This document shows, piece after piece, positions 54,893 to 64,000 of a DNA stretch of 64,000 bases. The notes below the pieces were generated by a model that was not told where the DNA came from, ran no database searches, and saw only the letters and a list, made by a program, of their open reading frames with translations. The position numbers and the translations under genes are program-made. The DNA lies in assembly GCF_003443615.1 (NCBI RefSeq), contig NZ_CP031967.1, positions 4,154,001 to 4,218,000 of the forward strand. The letters run 5' to 3'. Position 1 is the first letter of the stretch. Each line of letters starts with the position of its first letter. The stretch comes from Alteromonas sp. BL110 (lineage in GTDB: Bacteria > Pseudomonadota > Gammaproteobacteria > Enterobacterales > Alteromonadaceae).

Positions 54893-55903
54893 ATGTTACA
54901 GCGCCTTTTTTCGGTACTTGATTTAGTTAACGGGAGCTCACTGCGAGCAAACTTGGTAAACGCAGGTTTCGCCAGCCAACACTTTCTGCGTTGCGGCGCG
55001 GCTGTTTTTACCGCAGTTGTATTAGTTGGGTGTCAAAGCGCGCCTTCACAGTCTAGCCGATACACTCAGCAGCAAGACTCTGCACCAAAACACGTTGCAA
55101 AAAAACCTGAGACATTAGACGCGGTACCAAAATACGAAGCCTACCGCATGTTCAACAGCAGGCCCTACAAGGTACTTGGAAAACACTATACGCCGATGAA
55201 TAGCGGTAAAGGCTATGAAGAGGTAGGCTATGCCAGTTGGTACGGTCAGAAGTTTCATGGTCATTTAACCTCAAACGGCGAAACCTATAACATGTTTGCT
55301 ATGAGCGCAGCTCATAAAACATTGCCGCTTCCCTCTTACGTACGCGTTACCAATTTGGAAAACAACAAGCAAGCCATAGTTCGCGTTAACGACCGGGGCC
55401 CGTTTCATGATAACAGGATCATAGATTTATCTTATGCCGCTGCAGTGAAACTTGGCTATCACAGTAAAGGCACGGCAAAAGTTAAACTGGAAGTTATCCA
55501 TTTTGACGAACAGAACAATGTCACGGTAGGCAATAACCCAACAGTGACCTACGACGAGTATTTAGGCATAGCGGTAACCCCTTCTCCTGAGATAGCCAGT
55601 ACCTCGCCTAAGCCCCCTCTTGACCCCGCCGCAGCTGATAAAACGGCAAGTATACCAAGCAGCAATACTGTTGCCGACGCCGTTTACATACAAGTTGCCG
55701 CGCTCTCAAACGCTGAAAAGGCAAAATCTATTTCCAACGTACTGTCGGCCTTGTATCAAATCCCCGCTCACTTGCCGGTTGCTGATAACATCTACAAGCT
55801 CCAGCTTGGGCCTATTCACGACGAAGCTGTCGTGGCAGAGGTACTCGAGCAATTAAAGCAAAACGGTTACCCTAACGCTTACGCGATTACACAAACGCTA
55901 TAA
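54893..55903 (+). CDS. rlpA: Septal-ring lytic transglycosylase RlpA
   Basis: A 336-residue lipoprotein with a double-psi beta-barrel and a C-terminal SPOR domain. The DPBB signature is GYASWYGQKFHGHLTSNGE and VRVNDRGPFHDNRIIDLS (with the catalytic Asp). The SPOR domain is in the last 80 residues (VYIQVAALSNAEKAKSI, LYKLQLGPI-like). The lipobox TAVVLVGC lies at residue 47, an unusually late position: the true start may be internal (for example a TTG near residue 31). Starts six bases after mrdB. Confidence 0.9.
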   Translation: MLQRLFSVLDLVNGSSLRANLVNAGFASQHFLRCGAAVFTAVVLVGCQSAPSQSSRYTQQQDSAPKHVAKKPETLDAVPKYEAYRMFNSRPYKVLGKHYTPMNSGKGYEEVGYASWYGQKFHGHLTSNGETYNMFAMSAAHKTLPLPSYVRVTNLENNKQAIVRVNDRGPFHDNRIIDLSYAAAVKLGYHSKGTAKVKLEVIHFDEQNNVTVGNNPTVTYDEYLGIAVTPSPEIASTSPKPPLDPAAADKTASIPSSNTVADAVYIQVAALSNAEKAKSISNVLSALYQIPAHLPVADNIYKLQLGPIHDEAVVAEVLEQLKQNGYPNAYAITQTL

Positions 55904-56314
55904 ATTGTTACTGAGCGATAAATAGCCCAGCTTATTTGTTCAGTGTTGTTCATGCCCGTTGAAGGTTGCCCCCCTCATAAAAAAATATGAGCTTACTGTC
56001 TTGCCAGCTTATTCCCGCTCATAAAATCAACGACATTATGGCAGCTTTGTGTCATTCAGCAGGCAATATCACGGTTTCTTCGTCTTATCCCTACTATCCC
56101 TTAAACTTTTTTGATAAAACCTAGTCTTATAAGCAGCCTTTCGTTAAGATCTCGTATTGCCCCACCATAACGTGGGTAAATTATCAGAGTTCGGTTACGA
56201 ACTGGATAAAAGCTAAAATTGGGTAGCCATGTTTTGAGGTATTCGCTTCGCGGTCATCGCAATAACAGGGTAAGCTTTAACTCACACGGATAAACGGTCA
56301 AAGAAATTAGAACC
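55904..56314. other. Intergenic region upstream of dacA
   Basis: About 410 bases between rlpA and dacA. A small hairpin (CTCAT/ATGAG around A-runs, 55973-55990) is near the start, perhaps a weak terminator of the mrd-rlpA unit. The remainder must hold the dacA promoter; no gene is supported. Confidence 0.4.
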
Positions 56315-57499
56315 ATGCTCAGAATAATTCAACGCGCTAAACCGTCATTACTTTCATTTGCCTTTTTGGTGATGGGGACATTACTACACACAGCTAACGC
56401 TGCAGTAGTGACACCGCCAGCCCCCACTGTAGCTGCAGAAGGTTTTTTACTTACCGACTATGAAACCGGTAACGTTATTGCGTCAAAAAACGCAGATATG
56501 CAGCTTGCGCCAGCAAGCTTAACCAAAATCATGACAATTTATGTCATTGGTAAAGAGCTTCAAGCCGGCAATATTAGTCTTGACGATGAAGTTACTATTT
56601 CTGAGAATGCATGGGCGAAGAAATTCCCCGATTCATCAAAAATGTTCATCGAAGTAGGTACGCAGGTTTCTGTACGTGATTTGCTTCGCGGCATCGTCGT
56701 ACAATCAGGTAACGATGCTTGCGTTGCAATGGCCGAACACGTAGCAGGCTCTGAATCTGCATTTGCTAGCATGATGAATGCTCACTCAGCATCACTTGGT
56801 ATGACTAGTTCTCACTGGGTAAACGCTCACGGATTGCACGATCCAGATCACTACACTACACCACGTGACATGGCTATTTTGTCTCGCGCGCTTATTGCTG
56901 AGACGCCAGAAATGTACAAAATTTATAGCGAAAAAGAATTCACTTATAACGGTATTAAGCAATACAACCGCAATAGCCTATTGTGGGATAAGAGCTTGAA
57001 CGTAGACGGTATCAAAACTGGTCACACGTCAGACGCAGGTTACAGCCTTATCACATCAGCTGAGCAAGGCGGAATGCGTCTAATCTCTGTGGTTATGGGT
57101 ACCGACAGCGAACGTGCGCGTAAAGTTGAAAACAAAAAGCTACTGAAATACGGCTTCCGTTTCTACGAAACACTAACTCCTTATGAAGCTGGCCATAGTT
57201 TCGTAGCACACCGCATCTACATGGGTGATAGAGAAACTGTAGACCTTGGAATTAACCAATCTACCCCCATTACTATTCCGCGCGGTCAGGCGGCAAACTT
57301 GGAAGCTAACTTTGAACTTGATGACAAGCTAGAAGCGCCACTTGCAAAAGGCCAGGTAGTTGGAAAGCTTTACCTTCAGCTAGACGGTAAAGATGTGGCT
57401 AGCTACCCGCTAGTTACACTTCAGGAAGTGAAAGAAGGCAGTTTCTTCAACCGCGCTAAAGACTACATTATGCTTCAACTAGGTTTTGACGACGAGTAA
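56315..57499 (+). CDS. dacA: D-alanyl-D-alanine carboxypeptidase (PBP5 type)
   Basis: A 394-residue periplasmic enzyme that trims peptidoglycan pentapeptides. Signal peptide residues 1-29 (SLLSFAFLVMGTLLHTANA), catalytic SxxK in PASLTKIMTIY (near residue 67), SGN in VQSGNDACVAM, and KTG in DGIKTGHTSDAGYSL. A C-terminal PBP5 beta domain and an amphipathic helix (SFFNRAKDYIMLQLGFD) tether it to the membrane. Length is normal. A terminator follows. Confidence 0.96.
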   Translation: MLRIIQRAKPSLLSFAFLVMGTLLHTANAAVVTPPAPTVAAEGFLLTDYETGNVIASKNADMQLAPASLTKIMTIYVIGKELQAGNISLDDEVTISENAWAKKFPDSSKMFIEVGTQVSVRDLLRGIVVQSGNDACVAMAEHVAGSESAFASMMNAHSASLGMTSSHWVNAHGLHDPDHYTTPRDMAILSRALIAETPEMYKIYSEKEFTYNGIKQYNRNSLLWDKSLNVDGIKTGHTSDAGYSLITSAEQGGMRLISVVMGTDSERARKVENKKLLKYGFRFYETLTPYEAGHSFVAHRIYMGDRETVDLGINQSTPITIPRGQAANLEANFELDDKLEAPLAKGQVVGKLYLQLDGKDVASYPLVTLQEVKEGSFFNRAKDYIMLQLGFDDE

Positions 57500-57537
57500 G
57501 TTACCATACAGAAAACGTTAAAAAGGTAGTTGTGAAG

Positions 57538-57570
57538 CGGCCAGATTTGTTACAATCTGGCCGTTTTTTT
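57538..57570 (+). terminator. Terminator of dacA
   Basis: CGGCCAGATT/AATCTGGCCG 10-bp stem with a seven T tail. Confidence 0.9.
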
Positions 57571-57600
57571 ATATGATATTTAAAGTACCAAGGATATCGC

Positions 57601-57864
57601 ATGGATACCCGTTTCGACGAATTACTAGATTTTCCAACAAACCAAACCTTCAAAGTAATGGGCGTTGCCCACGAAGACCTACCACAACAGGTAGTTGGCT
57701 GTCTTCAACAGCATGCTCCTGGCGACTATTCACCTACAGTGAAACCAAGCAGTAAAGGTACTTACCACTCGGTCTCTGTCAGTGTGCGTGTTACCAGTAA
57801 AGAACACATGGAAACCATTTACACTGAATTAGCTAAATTAGAGCTTGTAAGGGTTGTACTTTAA
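57601..57864 (+). CDS. ybeD: DUF493 family protein YbeD
   Basis: An 87-residue protein beginning [20 protein letters not shown], the DUF493 family, with an ACT-like ferredoxin fold. Ends [15 protein letters not shown], typical. Of unknown role; in E. coli it sits next to lipB as here, with its stop codon touching the lipB start. Length is normal. Confidence 0.94.
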   Translation: MDTRFDELLDFPTNQTFKVMGVAHEDLPQQVVGCLQQHAPGDYSPTVKPSSKGTYHSVSVSVRVTSKEHMETIYTELAKLELVRVVL

Positions 57865-58536
57865 GTGAATGAGCAGTCGACACCGGCTACCGTAGAGGGC
57901 GTCATTGTACGTCAACTAGGCCGTCAGCCTTATGCGCCAATCTTTGAGGCGATGAAGCGCTTTACTGATGAGCGCGACCAGAACACGCTAGATGAAATAT
58001 GGCTTGTAGAACACGATGCGGTATTTACTCAAGGGCAAGCAGGTAAAGCTGAGCATATTTTGATGCCTGGTGATATTCCCGTTGTTCAGGTAGACCGTGG
58101 TGGTCAAGTTACTTACCACGGCCCGGGTCAGCAGGTCATTTATCTGATGCTCAACATAAAGCGCCGTAAGCTAGGCGTACGTCATTTAGTCACTGCGATG
58201 GAAGAAGCAGTGGTCGGACTACTTGCCAAGTATAATGTTAAGGCCTATCCAAAGCCCGACGCGCCTGGGGTATACGTCGACGAGAAGAAAGTCTGTTCGC
58301 TAGGTTTAAGAATACGTAATGGCTGCTCGTTTCACGGCTTGGCTTTAAATGTTAATATGGATCTATCACCGTTTCAGCGTATCAACCCATGTGGTTACGC
58401 CGGTATGGAAATGATCGATACCGCGCGCCTTAATGGTCCAACGACACTTGAAACCGCTGGTAAGGAATTAACGCACTTGTTGCTAGAAGCGCTTTCCCTT
58501 GCACAGCCAACATATAAAGAAGGTTTTGATGAGTAA
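57865..58536 (+). CDS. lipB: Octanoyl-ACP:protein octanoyltransferase
   Basis: A 223-residue enzyme that transfers octanoate from acyl carrier protein to lipoyl domains. Landmarks: [45 protein letters not shown], and the catalytic Cys region [25 protein letters not shown] (with the Lys at [11 protein letters not shown]). GTG start directly after the ybeD stop; lipA overlaps its 3' end by eight bases. Confidence 0.96.
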   Translation: MNEQSTPATVEGVIVRQLGRQPYAPIFEAMKRFTDERDQNTLDEIWLVEHDAVFTQGQAGKAEHILMPGDIPVVQVDRGGQVTYHGPGQQVIYLMLNIKRRKLGVRHLVTAMEEAVVGLLAKYNVKAYPKPDAPGVYVDEKKVCSLGLRIRNGCSFHGLALNVNMDLSPFQRINPCGYAGMEMIDTARLNGPTTLETAGKELTHLLLEALSLAQPTYKEGFDE

Positions 58537-59491
58537 CGCACGACCTCAAGCGGGGGTAAAACTTCGCGATGATGAAAAAGTAAAACACATACCCGTCACC
58601 ATTATTCCTACAGAAAAGGAAGAAATGCTGCGCAAGCCTGAGTGGATCAAAATCAAGCTTCCTCGTACTACCGAGAAGATTGACCACATTAAGAAGACCC
58701 TGCGCAAAAATAATCTTCACTCGGTGTGTGAAGAAGCAAGCTGCCCTAACCTAGCAGAGTGTTTTAATCACGGTACCGCCACCTTCATGATTTTGGGCGA
58801 CATTTGTACCCGCCGATGCCCTTTCTGTGACGTAGCCCATGGTAAGCCGCTTCCGCCTAGCGCCGAAGAACCTGAAAAGCTCGCCAAAACCATCGCTGAA
58901 ATGAACCTGCGTTATGTGGTTATTACTTCGGTTGACCGCGATGATCTTCGCGACGGCGGAGCTCAACATTTCGTAGACTGCATTAACGCAATTCGCGAGC
59001 ACAGCCCTTCGACAACTATTGAAGTGTTAGTTCCTGATTTTCGTGGACGTATGGACCGTGCGCTAGAGATTTTTAAGAACGGCGTACCCGATGTATTCAA
59101 CCACAACCTTGAAACCATTCCACGCTTATACCGCGAGTGTCGTCCAGGTGCAAACTACCAATGGTCACTAGATTTACTTAAAAAGTTCAAAGCACAGCAC
59201 CCAGATGTTATGACTAAGTCAGGCCTCATGATGGGAATGGGTGAAGAGAACGAAGAGATTCAAGGTGTACTTGATGATTTACGTGCTCACAATGTGGATA
59301 TGCTTACTTTAGGTCAATACCTCCAGCCAAGCCGTCATCACTACCCGGTTAAACGTTATGTTCACCCGAAAGAATTCGATGCTTTAGGTGACTATGCTAA
59401 AGAAATTGGCTTCACCCATGCGGCATGCGGCCCTATGGTTCGCTCTAGCTACCACGCCGACCAACAGGCAGCGGGCAAGGAAGTTAAATAA
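58529..59491 (+). CDS. lipA: Lipoyl synthase
   Basis: A 320-residue radical S-adenosylmethionine enzyme that inserts the two sulfur atoms into octanoyl groups. Auxiliary cluster cysteines are in [12 protein letters not shown], the radical cluster in [13 protein letters not shown] (CxxxCxxC). [18 protein letters not shown] and [13 protein letters not shown] follow; the C-terminal [10 protein letters not shown] provides the conserved serine. ATG at 58529 overlaps lipB as ATGAGTAA, so translation is coupled. Terminator follows. Confidence 0.97.
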   Translation: MSNARPQAGVKLRDDEKVKHIPVTIIPTEKEEMLRKPEWIKIKLPRTTEKIDHIKKTLRKNNLHSVCEEASCPNLAECFNHGTATFMILGDICTRRCPFCDVAHGKPLPPSAEEPEKLAKTIAEMNLRYVVITSVDRDDLRDGGAQHFVDCINAIREHSPSTTIEVLVPDFRGRMDRALEIFKNGVPDVFNHNLETIPRLYRECRPGANYQWSLDLLKKFKAQHPDVMTKSGLMMGMGEENEEIQGVLDDLRAHNVDMLTLGQYLQPSRHHYPVKRYVHPKEFDALGDYAKEIGFTHAACGPMVRSSYHADQQAAGKEVK

Positions 59492-59576
59492 GACGAAGTA
59501 AATGAGTTGTAGTTAATTTATAAGTCGCCCATTTAGTTTGCGTTTCGAAGAAAAGACGTAAACTGGTAATAGTGAC

Positions 59577-59606
59577 AAAAAGCGGTGATCCTCACCGCTT
59601 TTTTTA
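59577..59606 (+). terminator. Terminator of lipA
   Basis: AAAAAGCGGTGA/TCACCGCTTTTTT stem with a TCC loop. Confidence 0.9.
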
Positions 59607-59704
59607 TGCCTCTATTTCTGGGTGACAAACCCGTAGGTATTGTTAGAATGCCCACAAACTACGCATCCCCTTTTTTTAGGGCCTTTAAGGGTAAGAGCAT
59701 TCTC

Positions 59705-60712
59705 ATGCGCAAACATATTTATATCGCCTATACAGGCGGAACAATTGGTATGAAGCCATCTAAACAGGGCTATGTTCCAGCCGCAGGCTTCTTATCAGAA
59801 ACGCTTAAAAATATGCCAGAGTTTCATCGTTCTGAGATGCCCCTTTTTACGCTACATGAATACGACAATCTCATCGATTCTTCAGATATGGATCCTACGG
59901 ATTGGCAGCGTATTGCCGATGATATCGCTGATAACTACGACAAGTATGACGGCTTCATTATTTTGCATGGCACCGACACCATGGCTTACACTGCCTCAGC
60001 GCTAAGCTTTATGCTAGAAGACTTGTGTAAGCCAGTGATAGTAACGGGGTCACAAATTCCTTTAGCTGAGCTTCGTTCAGACGGCCAAGTTAACCTACTT
60101 AATGCATTATTTGTAGCTGCGAACTTCCCTATCGCTGAGGTCGGACTTTTCTTTAATAACCGGCTATTACGGGGTAACCGCAGCCGCAAAGTGGATGCAG
60201 ACGGATTTAGCGCATTTGACTCGCCTAACTTCCCTCCTTTATTAGAGGCTGGCATTAATATCCGTCTTAAAGCAGGGGAACTAGCGAAAGCCCCTACCAA
60301 CAGCTTAAAAGTTTCTAGTGTAACGGCGCAGCCTATCGGCATGGTAAGTTTATATCCAGGCATTGCACCAGAGGTGATTAAAAACACCCTGCAGCAACCT
60401 GTAAACGCGCTAATCTTACTTAGCTACGGCGTGGGGAATGCCCCCCAGAACCCTGAGCTTATTGCGCAGCTTAAATACGCTAAATCCCGTGAAATACCTG
60501 TTTTAAATTGCACCCAATGTATGCGCGGTCGCGTGAATATGGGTGGTTATGCTACAGGTCACGGTTTGCAGGAAGTTGGCGTATTGTCGGGTAGTGATAT
60601 GACGCCTGAAGCTGCTCTTGCCAAACTGCACTATTTATTAAGTAAAGGGCTTCCTTTTGAAGATGTCTGTAAGTTGCTAACGCAAAATCTGCGTGGCGAA
60701 TTAAGCGACTAA
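59705..60712 (+). CDS. ansA: L-asparaginase I (cytoplasmic type)
   Basis: A 335-residue asparaginase converting L-asparagine to aspartate and ammonia. The two threonine motifs are present: IAYTGGTIGM near residue 10 and ILHGTDTMAYTAS near residue 90, with the KPVIVTGSQIPL block between later strands. No signal peptide, so the type I cytoplasmic enzyme. ATG at 59705 chosen since upstream in-frame codons run into the lipA terminator. Length normal. Confidence 0.93.
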   Translation: MRKHIYIAYTGGTIGMKPSKQGYVPAAGFLSETLKNMPEFHRSEMPLFTLHEYDNLIDSSDMDPTDWQRIADDIADNYDKYDGFIILHGTDTMAYTASALSFMLEDLCKPVIVTGSQIPLAELRSDGQVNLLNALFVAANFPIAEVGLFFNNRLLRGNRSRKVDADGFSAFDSPNFPPLLEAGINIRLKAGELAKAPTNSLKVSSVTAQPIGMVSLYPGIAPEVIKNTLQQPVNALILLSYGVGNAPQNPELIAQLKYAKSREIPVLNCTQCMRGRVNMGGYATGHGLQEVGVLSGSDMTPEAALAKLHYLLSKGLPFEDVCKLLTQNLRGELSD

Positions 60713-60819
60713 GCTTCTATAAGGGGTTAATGCTAAAGGCTTTATTTAAAATGTAGCTTTATTTAAAACGTAGCAATAGTGCCAAGTAAAAAAGATTTCA
60801 AAGAGTAAAGGTTTAAAAA

Positions 60820-61659
60820 GTGACAACAAACTATTCAGGTATGCTGAAAAAGATGCGTACCTCTGCAGACGAAAATAACAAGGTTAACTATACACTGCCT
60901 ATTGGCGATGCATTGTTAGATATTAACGAGCTTATCGGTAAAGAGGTGTCCGTTACTTTTACCGGTGAAATTAACTGTGTTCACTGCAACCGTAAAACTA
61001 AAAAGAGTTTTAACCAAGGGTATTGCTACCCCTGCTTAATTTCACTAGCTCAATGCGACAGCTGTATTATCAAACCAGAAAAGTGCCACTATCACGAAGG
61101 TACGTGCAGAGAGCCTCAATGGGGTGAAGAACATTGCTTCAGCGAACACTTTGTTTACTTAGCAAATACCGGAACCGTCAAAGTAGGCATTACCCGCCAA
61201 GTCACTGATGGTGTATCTACACGCTGGATGGACCAAGGCGCAACCCAAGCAACCGTTATGTTGCGCGTGCCCGACAGACTGACAAGTGGGTTAGTTGAAA
61301 CGTTATGTAAAGACCATATTGCAGATAAAACCAATTGGCGAACCATGCTTAAAGGAAAGCCCGACGAGGTCGATTTAGAGCAAGTGAAAACAGAGCTAAT
61401 GAGCAAAATTGAAAATGATTTAGAGACGCTAAAACAAGAAAAAGGGCTTCAGTCTGTCTCAGAAGTGTCTACACCAATACACGACATTCACTACCCTGTC
61501 GAAGAATACCCGGTAAAGATAAAGTCTTTGAATCTTGATAAGGACCCGTCATTTAGCGGTGTATTGCAGGGCGTTAAGGGTCAGTATTGGATGCTAGATG
61601 GCGATCGCGTTATCAACATTAGAAAGTTCGCGGGTTACAATGTGAATCTATCGTTCTAG
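60820..61659 (+). CDS. DUF2797 family protein
   Basis: A 279-residue protein with a cysteine-rich N-terminal segment: CVHCNRKTKKSFNQGYCYPC (residues 53-72) followed by CDSCIIKPEKCHYHEGTC, probably zinc-binding. FVYLANTGTVKVGITRQ and RWMDQGATQA are diagnostic of the DUF2797 family, a GIY-YIG-like fold. Role unknown. A near-tandem pair GCTTTATTTAAAA/GTAGC lies in the leader at about 60740. A good terminator follows at 61670. Confidence 0.9.
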   Translation: MTTNYSGMLKKMRTSADENNKVNYTLPIGDALLDINELIGKEVSVTFTGEINCVHCNRKTKKSFNQGYCYPCLISLAQCDSCIIKPEKCHYHEGTCREPQWGEEHCFSEHFVYLANTGTVKVGITRQVTDGVSTRWMDQGATQATVMLRVPDRLTSGLVETLCKDHIADKTNWRTMLKGKPDEVDLEQVKTELMSKIENDLETLKQEKGLQSVSEVSTPIHDIHYPVEEYPVKIKSLNLDKDPSFSGVLQGVKGQYWMLDGDRVINIRKFAGYNVNLSF

Positions 61660-61669
61660 AGATTATGTC

Positions 61670-61703
61670 AGGTCTGTTGTTAAGTATTAGCAACAACAGA
61701 CCT
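61670..61703 (+). terminator. Terminator of the DUF2797 gene
   Basis: AGGTCTGTTGTT and AACAACAGACCT form a perfect 12-bp stem with a ten-base loop. Confidence 0.85.
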
Positions 61704-61765
61704 TTATTATAAACAGCTCGCTATGTATGTTGAATATTGTAGTGACTTAGTTAGAAAACTATCGC

Positions 61766-62317
61766 TTACTGCCAATATTCAAAGTAGTCATCACTATTTC
61801 TCTGCGGCTTAGGTGCGGGTTCAAACGCTGGCGTTCCCAAATATAGGAAACCGACTAGTTCATCCTCTTCGCTTAAACCTAATCCGTTCCTTACCGTCTC
61901 ACAGTGCGCATAGCCCCCGGAGCGCCACATCCCGTTAAACCCCTGTGCGACGGCTGCCATTTGCATGGCCATCACACCGCAGCTTGCAGAGGCAATTTGT
62001 TCCACACGCGGTACTTTTTCGTGCTCAATATATTTTGCAATAGCAACGATTATCATAGGAGCGCGTTTAGGGAGTTGAACTGCTCGCTCAATTTCCTTCT
62101 GTGACTTCCCATTTTTTATCGCTGATTGTTCATAAAGAGCGCCTAGTTTATCTAGGCCCTTACCTGTACATACAATGAATCGCCACGGCGTCAAGCACGC
62201 GTGATCTGGCGCTCGAAGCGCTGCCTGCATGATATTTTCTAGGGCATCACCACTTGGAGCAGGTGCTTCCAATCGCGGCTGAGAACTTCTATTAAGTAAT
62301 AATGTTAATGCGTCCAT
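61766..62317 (-). CDS. ydjA: NAD(P)H nitroreductase, YdjA family
   Basis: A 183-residue flavin-binding nitroreductase. N-terminal LLLNRSSQPRLEAPAPSGDAL, then MQAALRAPDHACLTPWRFIVC, QMAAVAQGFNGMWRSGGYAH and EDELVGFLYLGTPA match E. coli YdjA. Usually a homodimer with FMN, reducing nitro or quinone compounds. Length normal. Stand-alone gene convergent with DUF2797. Confidence 0.92.
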   Translation of the reverse strand: MDALTLLLNRSSQPRLEAPAPSGDALENIMQAALRAPDHACLTPWRFIVCTGKGLDKLGALYEQSAIKNGKSQKEIERAVQLPKRAPMIIVAIAKYIEHEKVPRVEQIASASCGVMAMQMAAVAQGFNGMWRSGGYAHCETVRNGLGLSEEDELVGFLYLGTPAFEPAPKPQRNSDDYFEYWQ

Positions 62318-62499
62318 TTACGTCCCTACTTTTTTCACTCATATGGTTATTGGTCCATATGCTAGCGCGTAATTAAAATGGTATAACAGAGTTGAAAGCA
62401 TACCGGTACTATGTGGTAGATCCTACGGCTGAAAAACAAAAAAGACCAGAAAATTCCGGCCTATCAACATGAATATCGTGATGGTGAATAATCGCTAAA

Positions 62500-63111
62500 T
62501 TAATCCATTTTGCGACTAAACAATTTACTCAAATAGTAGTCTATGCTGACAAAACGCCCACCGCCATAAATAAACAAAACTAACAACATGACGAAATAGG
62601 TGGCCGCGAACTCGATACCGTTATTAAGTACAACAAAATTACCGCTTGAGGTTAGCCAATCATAGTGACCATGCTCTTGTAACAACGACTTAGCGGCCGA
62701 CAACTTTTCTGGCGCAGCCATAATGCTCTCATTTAATAAGATAGTACCGTCTGCTAACCATGACGACGCGTCCGCTATGGCTAACCATCCATTGTCAGCA
62801 TGTACGCTTACCATGGCCACGACCATAGTTATCATAAGAGGTATACTGACCAATCGCGTTAAAGCGCCAAACAACAACAAAATACCACCTACTAGCTCAG
62901 CGGCTGTAGCCAGAAATGCCATGACCAGCGGCATGGGTAATCCAAGGCCGTAATCGTCGTTCCCGAACCAGTCGACTATACTGTCGAAACTAGATGCTTT
63001 ATTCCATCCAGCCTGTATCATCACAGGTGCTAGATATAGGCGTATTAAAAGTAATGGGATGCCCTCGGCTACTTGTAGCCGTGTAACAAATTGTTGATAG
63101 AGGTGTGTCAT
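62500..63111 (-). CDS. DoxX-family membrane protein
   Basis: A 203-residue integral membrane protein of the DoxX family. Four hydrophobic helices; family block PLLLIRLYLAPVMIQAGWNKASSF, then AFLATAAELVGGILLLFGALTRLVSIPLM and a C-terminal FAATYFVMLLVLFIYGGGRFVSIDYYL. The middle carries a soluble insert. DoxX proteins are thought to act in redox or sulfur-related membrane complexes; the role here is unknown. Confidence 0.88.
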   Translation of the reverse strand: MTHLYQQFVTRLQVAEGIPLLLIRLYLAPVMIQAGWNKASSFDSIVDWFGNDDYGLGLPMPLVMAFLATAAELVGGILLLFGALTRLVSIPLMITMVVAMVSVHADNGWLAIADASSWLADGTILLNESIMAAPEKLSAAKSLLQEHGHYDWLTSSGNFVVLNNGIEFAATYFVMLLVLFIYGGGRFVSIDYYLSKLFSRKMD

Positions 63112-63155
63112 CGTTTTGCCTATTCGGTGTGCTTAGAAAATAAGAACGGCGCTTT

Positions 63156-63341
63156 ATGAAAAAAATTTCACCTCACAAAAATAGGCCCTCTCCCTTCTCT
63201 CGAATAATGCGAAAAGGCCAAGGAAAAACAAACTACAAAGCGCGTAACGGCAAGCTTCTCATGGTGATGAGCGAAGAAGATCATACTCGCATAGCTAAGT
63301 TAATTAGTAAGTGGCTAGCGCAGGATGAAACAAACCAATGA
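63156..63341 (+). CDS. Small basic hypothetical protein
   Basis: A 61-residue, strongly basic protein beginning MKKISPHKNRPSPFSRIMRK and ending ISKWLAQDETNQ. No family recognised. It overlaps no other gene and is divergent from DoxX, but no clear ribosome binding site is visible, so translation is uncertain. Confidence 0.5.
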   Translation: MKKISPHKNRPSPFSRIMRKGQGKTNYKARNGKLLMVMSEEDHTRIAKLISKWLAQDETNQ

Positions 63342-63536
63342 CCTACACTAACCAGTGATGTTTTTAATGTGAATTTCTACACTGGCAATACTCAATCCAA
63401 AAGTGCTTACAAAAAATTACAATTAAGTTCGCGATCTTACTCGATTTAGGTAACATAATAGGATGCAGTACACTGGGCTTGATACACCTGTTACATCTTG
63501 CTCTGATTAGTTAATTCAAAAAAGGTAGTGATAAAA

Positions 63537-64000
63537 ATGGCAGCCAAAGGAAATTGGACTAAATCCTTGTTTATTGGCTTGTGGACGGTGCTTAACTTCA
63601 CCCGCAAACTTTTCTTTAATGTGATATTCATTGTTATTTTTGTTGGATTGATTATCGCCATTGCCGGTCAGGACGATGAGCCCTTATCAGTGAATAAAGA
63701 TAGCGCGCTGTTTCTTACTTTGAACGGTAAGCTAGTTATCGAAAAGGAAAGTATTGACCCATTTGAGCAGTTTTTGCAGGAGTCGCTTGGTAGCGAGCCA
63801 GAAAATCCTGAAGTGCTCGTTCGCGATGTCATAAAGGTTTTGGAAAATGCCAAGAAAGACCGTCGCATAAAAGCCCTTGTGCTTGACCTCCATGGGTTAA
63901 CAGGAGGCGGTTTAGATAAACTGCGCACTGTCGCGAACGCTATCGATGCGTTTAAAGAATCAGAAAAGCCGGTTTACGCCATTGGCGATTACTTCTCTCA
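63537..64000 (+). CDS. sppA: Signal peptide peptidase SppA (67 kDa type), 5' part
   Basis: The first 154 residues of a membrane-anchored serine protease that degrades cleaved signal peptides. Basic start MAAKGNWTKSLF, one hydrophobic helix at about residues 28-43 (NVIFIVIFVGLIIAIAG), then KDSALFLTLNGKLVIEKES, and the start of the first ClpP-like domain with RRIKALVLDLHGLTGGGLDKL. The gene runs off the window. AAAGGTAGTG precedes the ATG. The catalytic Lys and Ser regions are not in view. Confidence 0.92.
   Translation, partial: MAAKGNWTKSLFIGLWTVLNFTRKLFFNVIFIVIFVGLIIAIAGQDDEPLSVNKDSALFLTLNGKLVIEKESIDPFEQFLQESLGSEPENPEVLVRDVIKVLENAKKDRRIKALVLDLHGLTGGGLDKLRTVANAIDAFKESEKPVYAIGDYFS

Overview
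The window is a chromosomal segment of a marine gammaproteobacterium, most likely Alteromonas. The evidence is protein character and gene order. The rlmE-ftsH-folP-glmM-secG-leuU tRNA order is that of E. coli with tpiA inserted. The run leuS-lptE-holA-nadD-rsfS-rlmH-mrdA-mrdB-rlpA-dacA-ybeD-lipB-lipA is also in the enterobacterial order. No rRNA, CRISPR array, prophage or integrase is present.

Positions 1 to about 14,000 are accessory DNA. Small, mostly minus-strand genes of unknown function (a zinc-ribbon fragment, small membrane proteins, a DCC oxidoreductase, a lipoprotein, a NYN/LOTUS protein) are separated by about two dozen copies of an 18-bp motif, ATGCCTGTCTTGTTTAGT. A REP-associated tyrosine transposase (RAYT, 4642-5619) lies among them and is bordered by inverted forms of the motif. 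A plus-strand Phd/ParE-type toxin-antitoxin pair follows. Positions 6571-8490 hold four minus-strand genes separated by attC-like sites, which look like integron cassettes without an integrase in view. A 5.3-kb block (about 8494-13992) between two diverged 210-bp direct repeats carries a complete Ec86 (Retron-Eco1)-like retron: deoxyribosyltransferase-like effector, msr-msd RNA with matching a1/a2 ends, and reverse transcriptase. It also carries a membrane protein and a DUF6119/TIGR04141-type protein, so it reads as a small defence island.

Positions 14,000-34,300 are mostly core genes: DUF1244, pnp (with an apparent +1 frameshift), an HNH nuclease, an MscS-type channel, a putP-proB-proA operon, topoisomerase IB, a HAD phosphatase, an SDR gene with an amber codon at the predicted catalytic tyrosine, DUF2878, a phosphatase-lipid kinase fusion, NADP-glutamate dehydrogenase, hemerythrin (preceded by a perfect 15-bp inverted repeat), a YqaE/Pmp3 peptide and a GGDEF-EAL protein.

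Positions 34,500-64,000 are housekeeping: tRNA-Leu(GAG), secG, tpiA, glmM, folP, ftsH, rlmE, yhbY, an SDR, a Lon-like protease, then the leuS-to-lipA cluster for translation, envelope assembly, NAD, cell-shape and lipoate functions, followed by ansA, DUF2797, a nitroreductase, DoxX and the start of sppA. The pnp frameshift and the SDR amber codon may be real mutations or sequencing errors; the sequence alone cannot decide.
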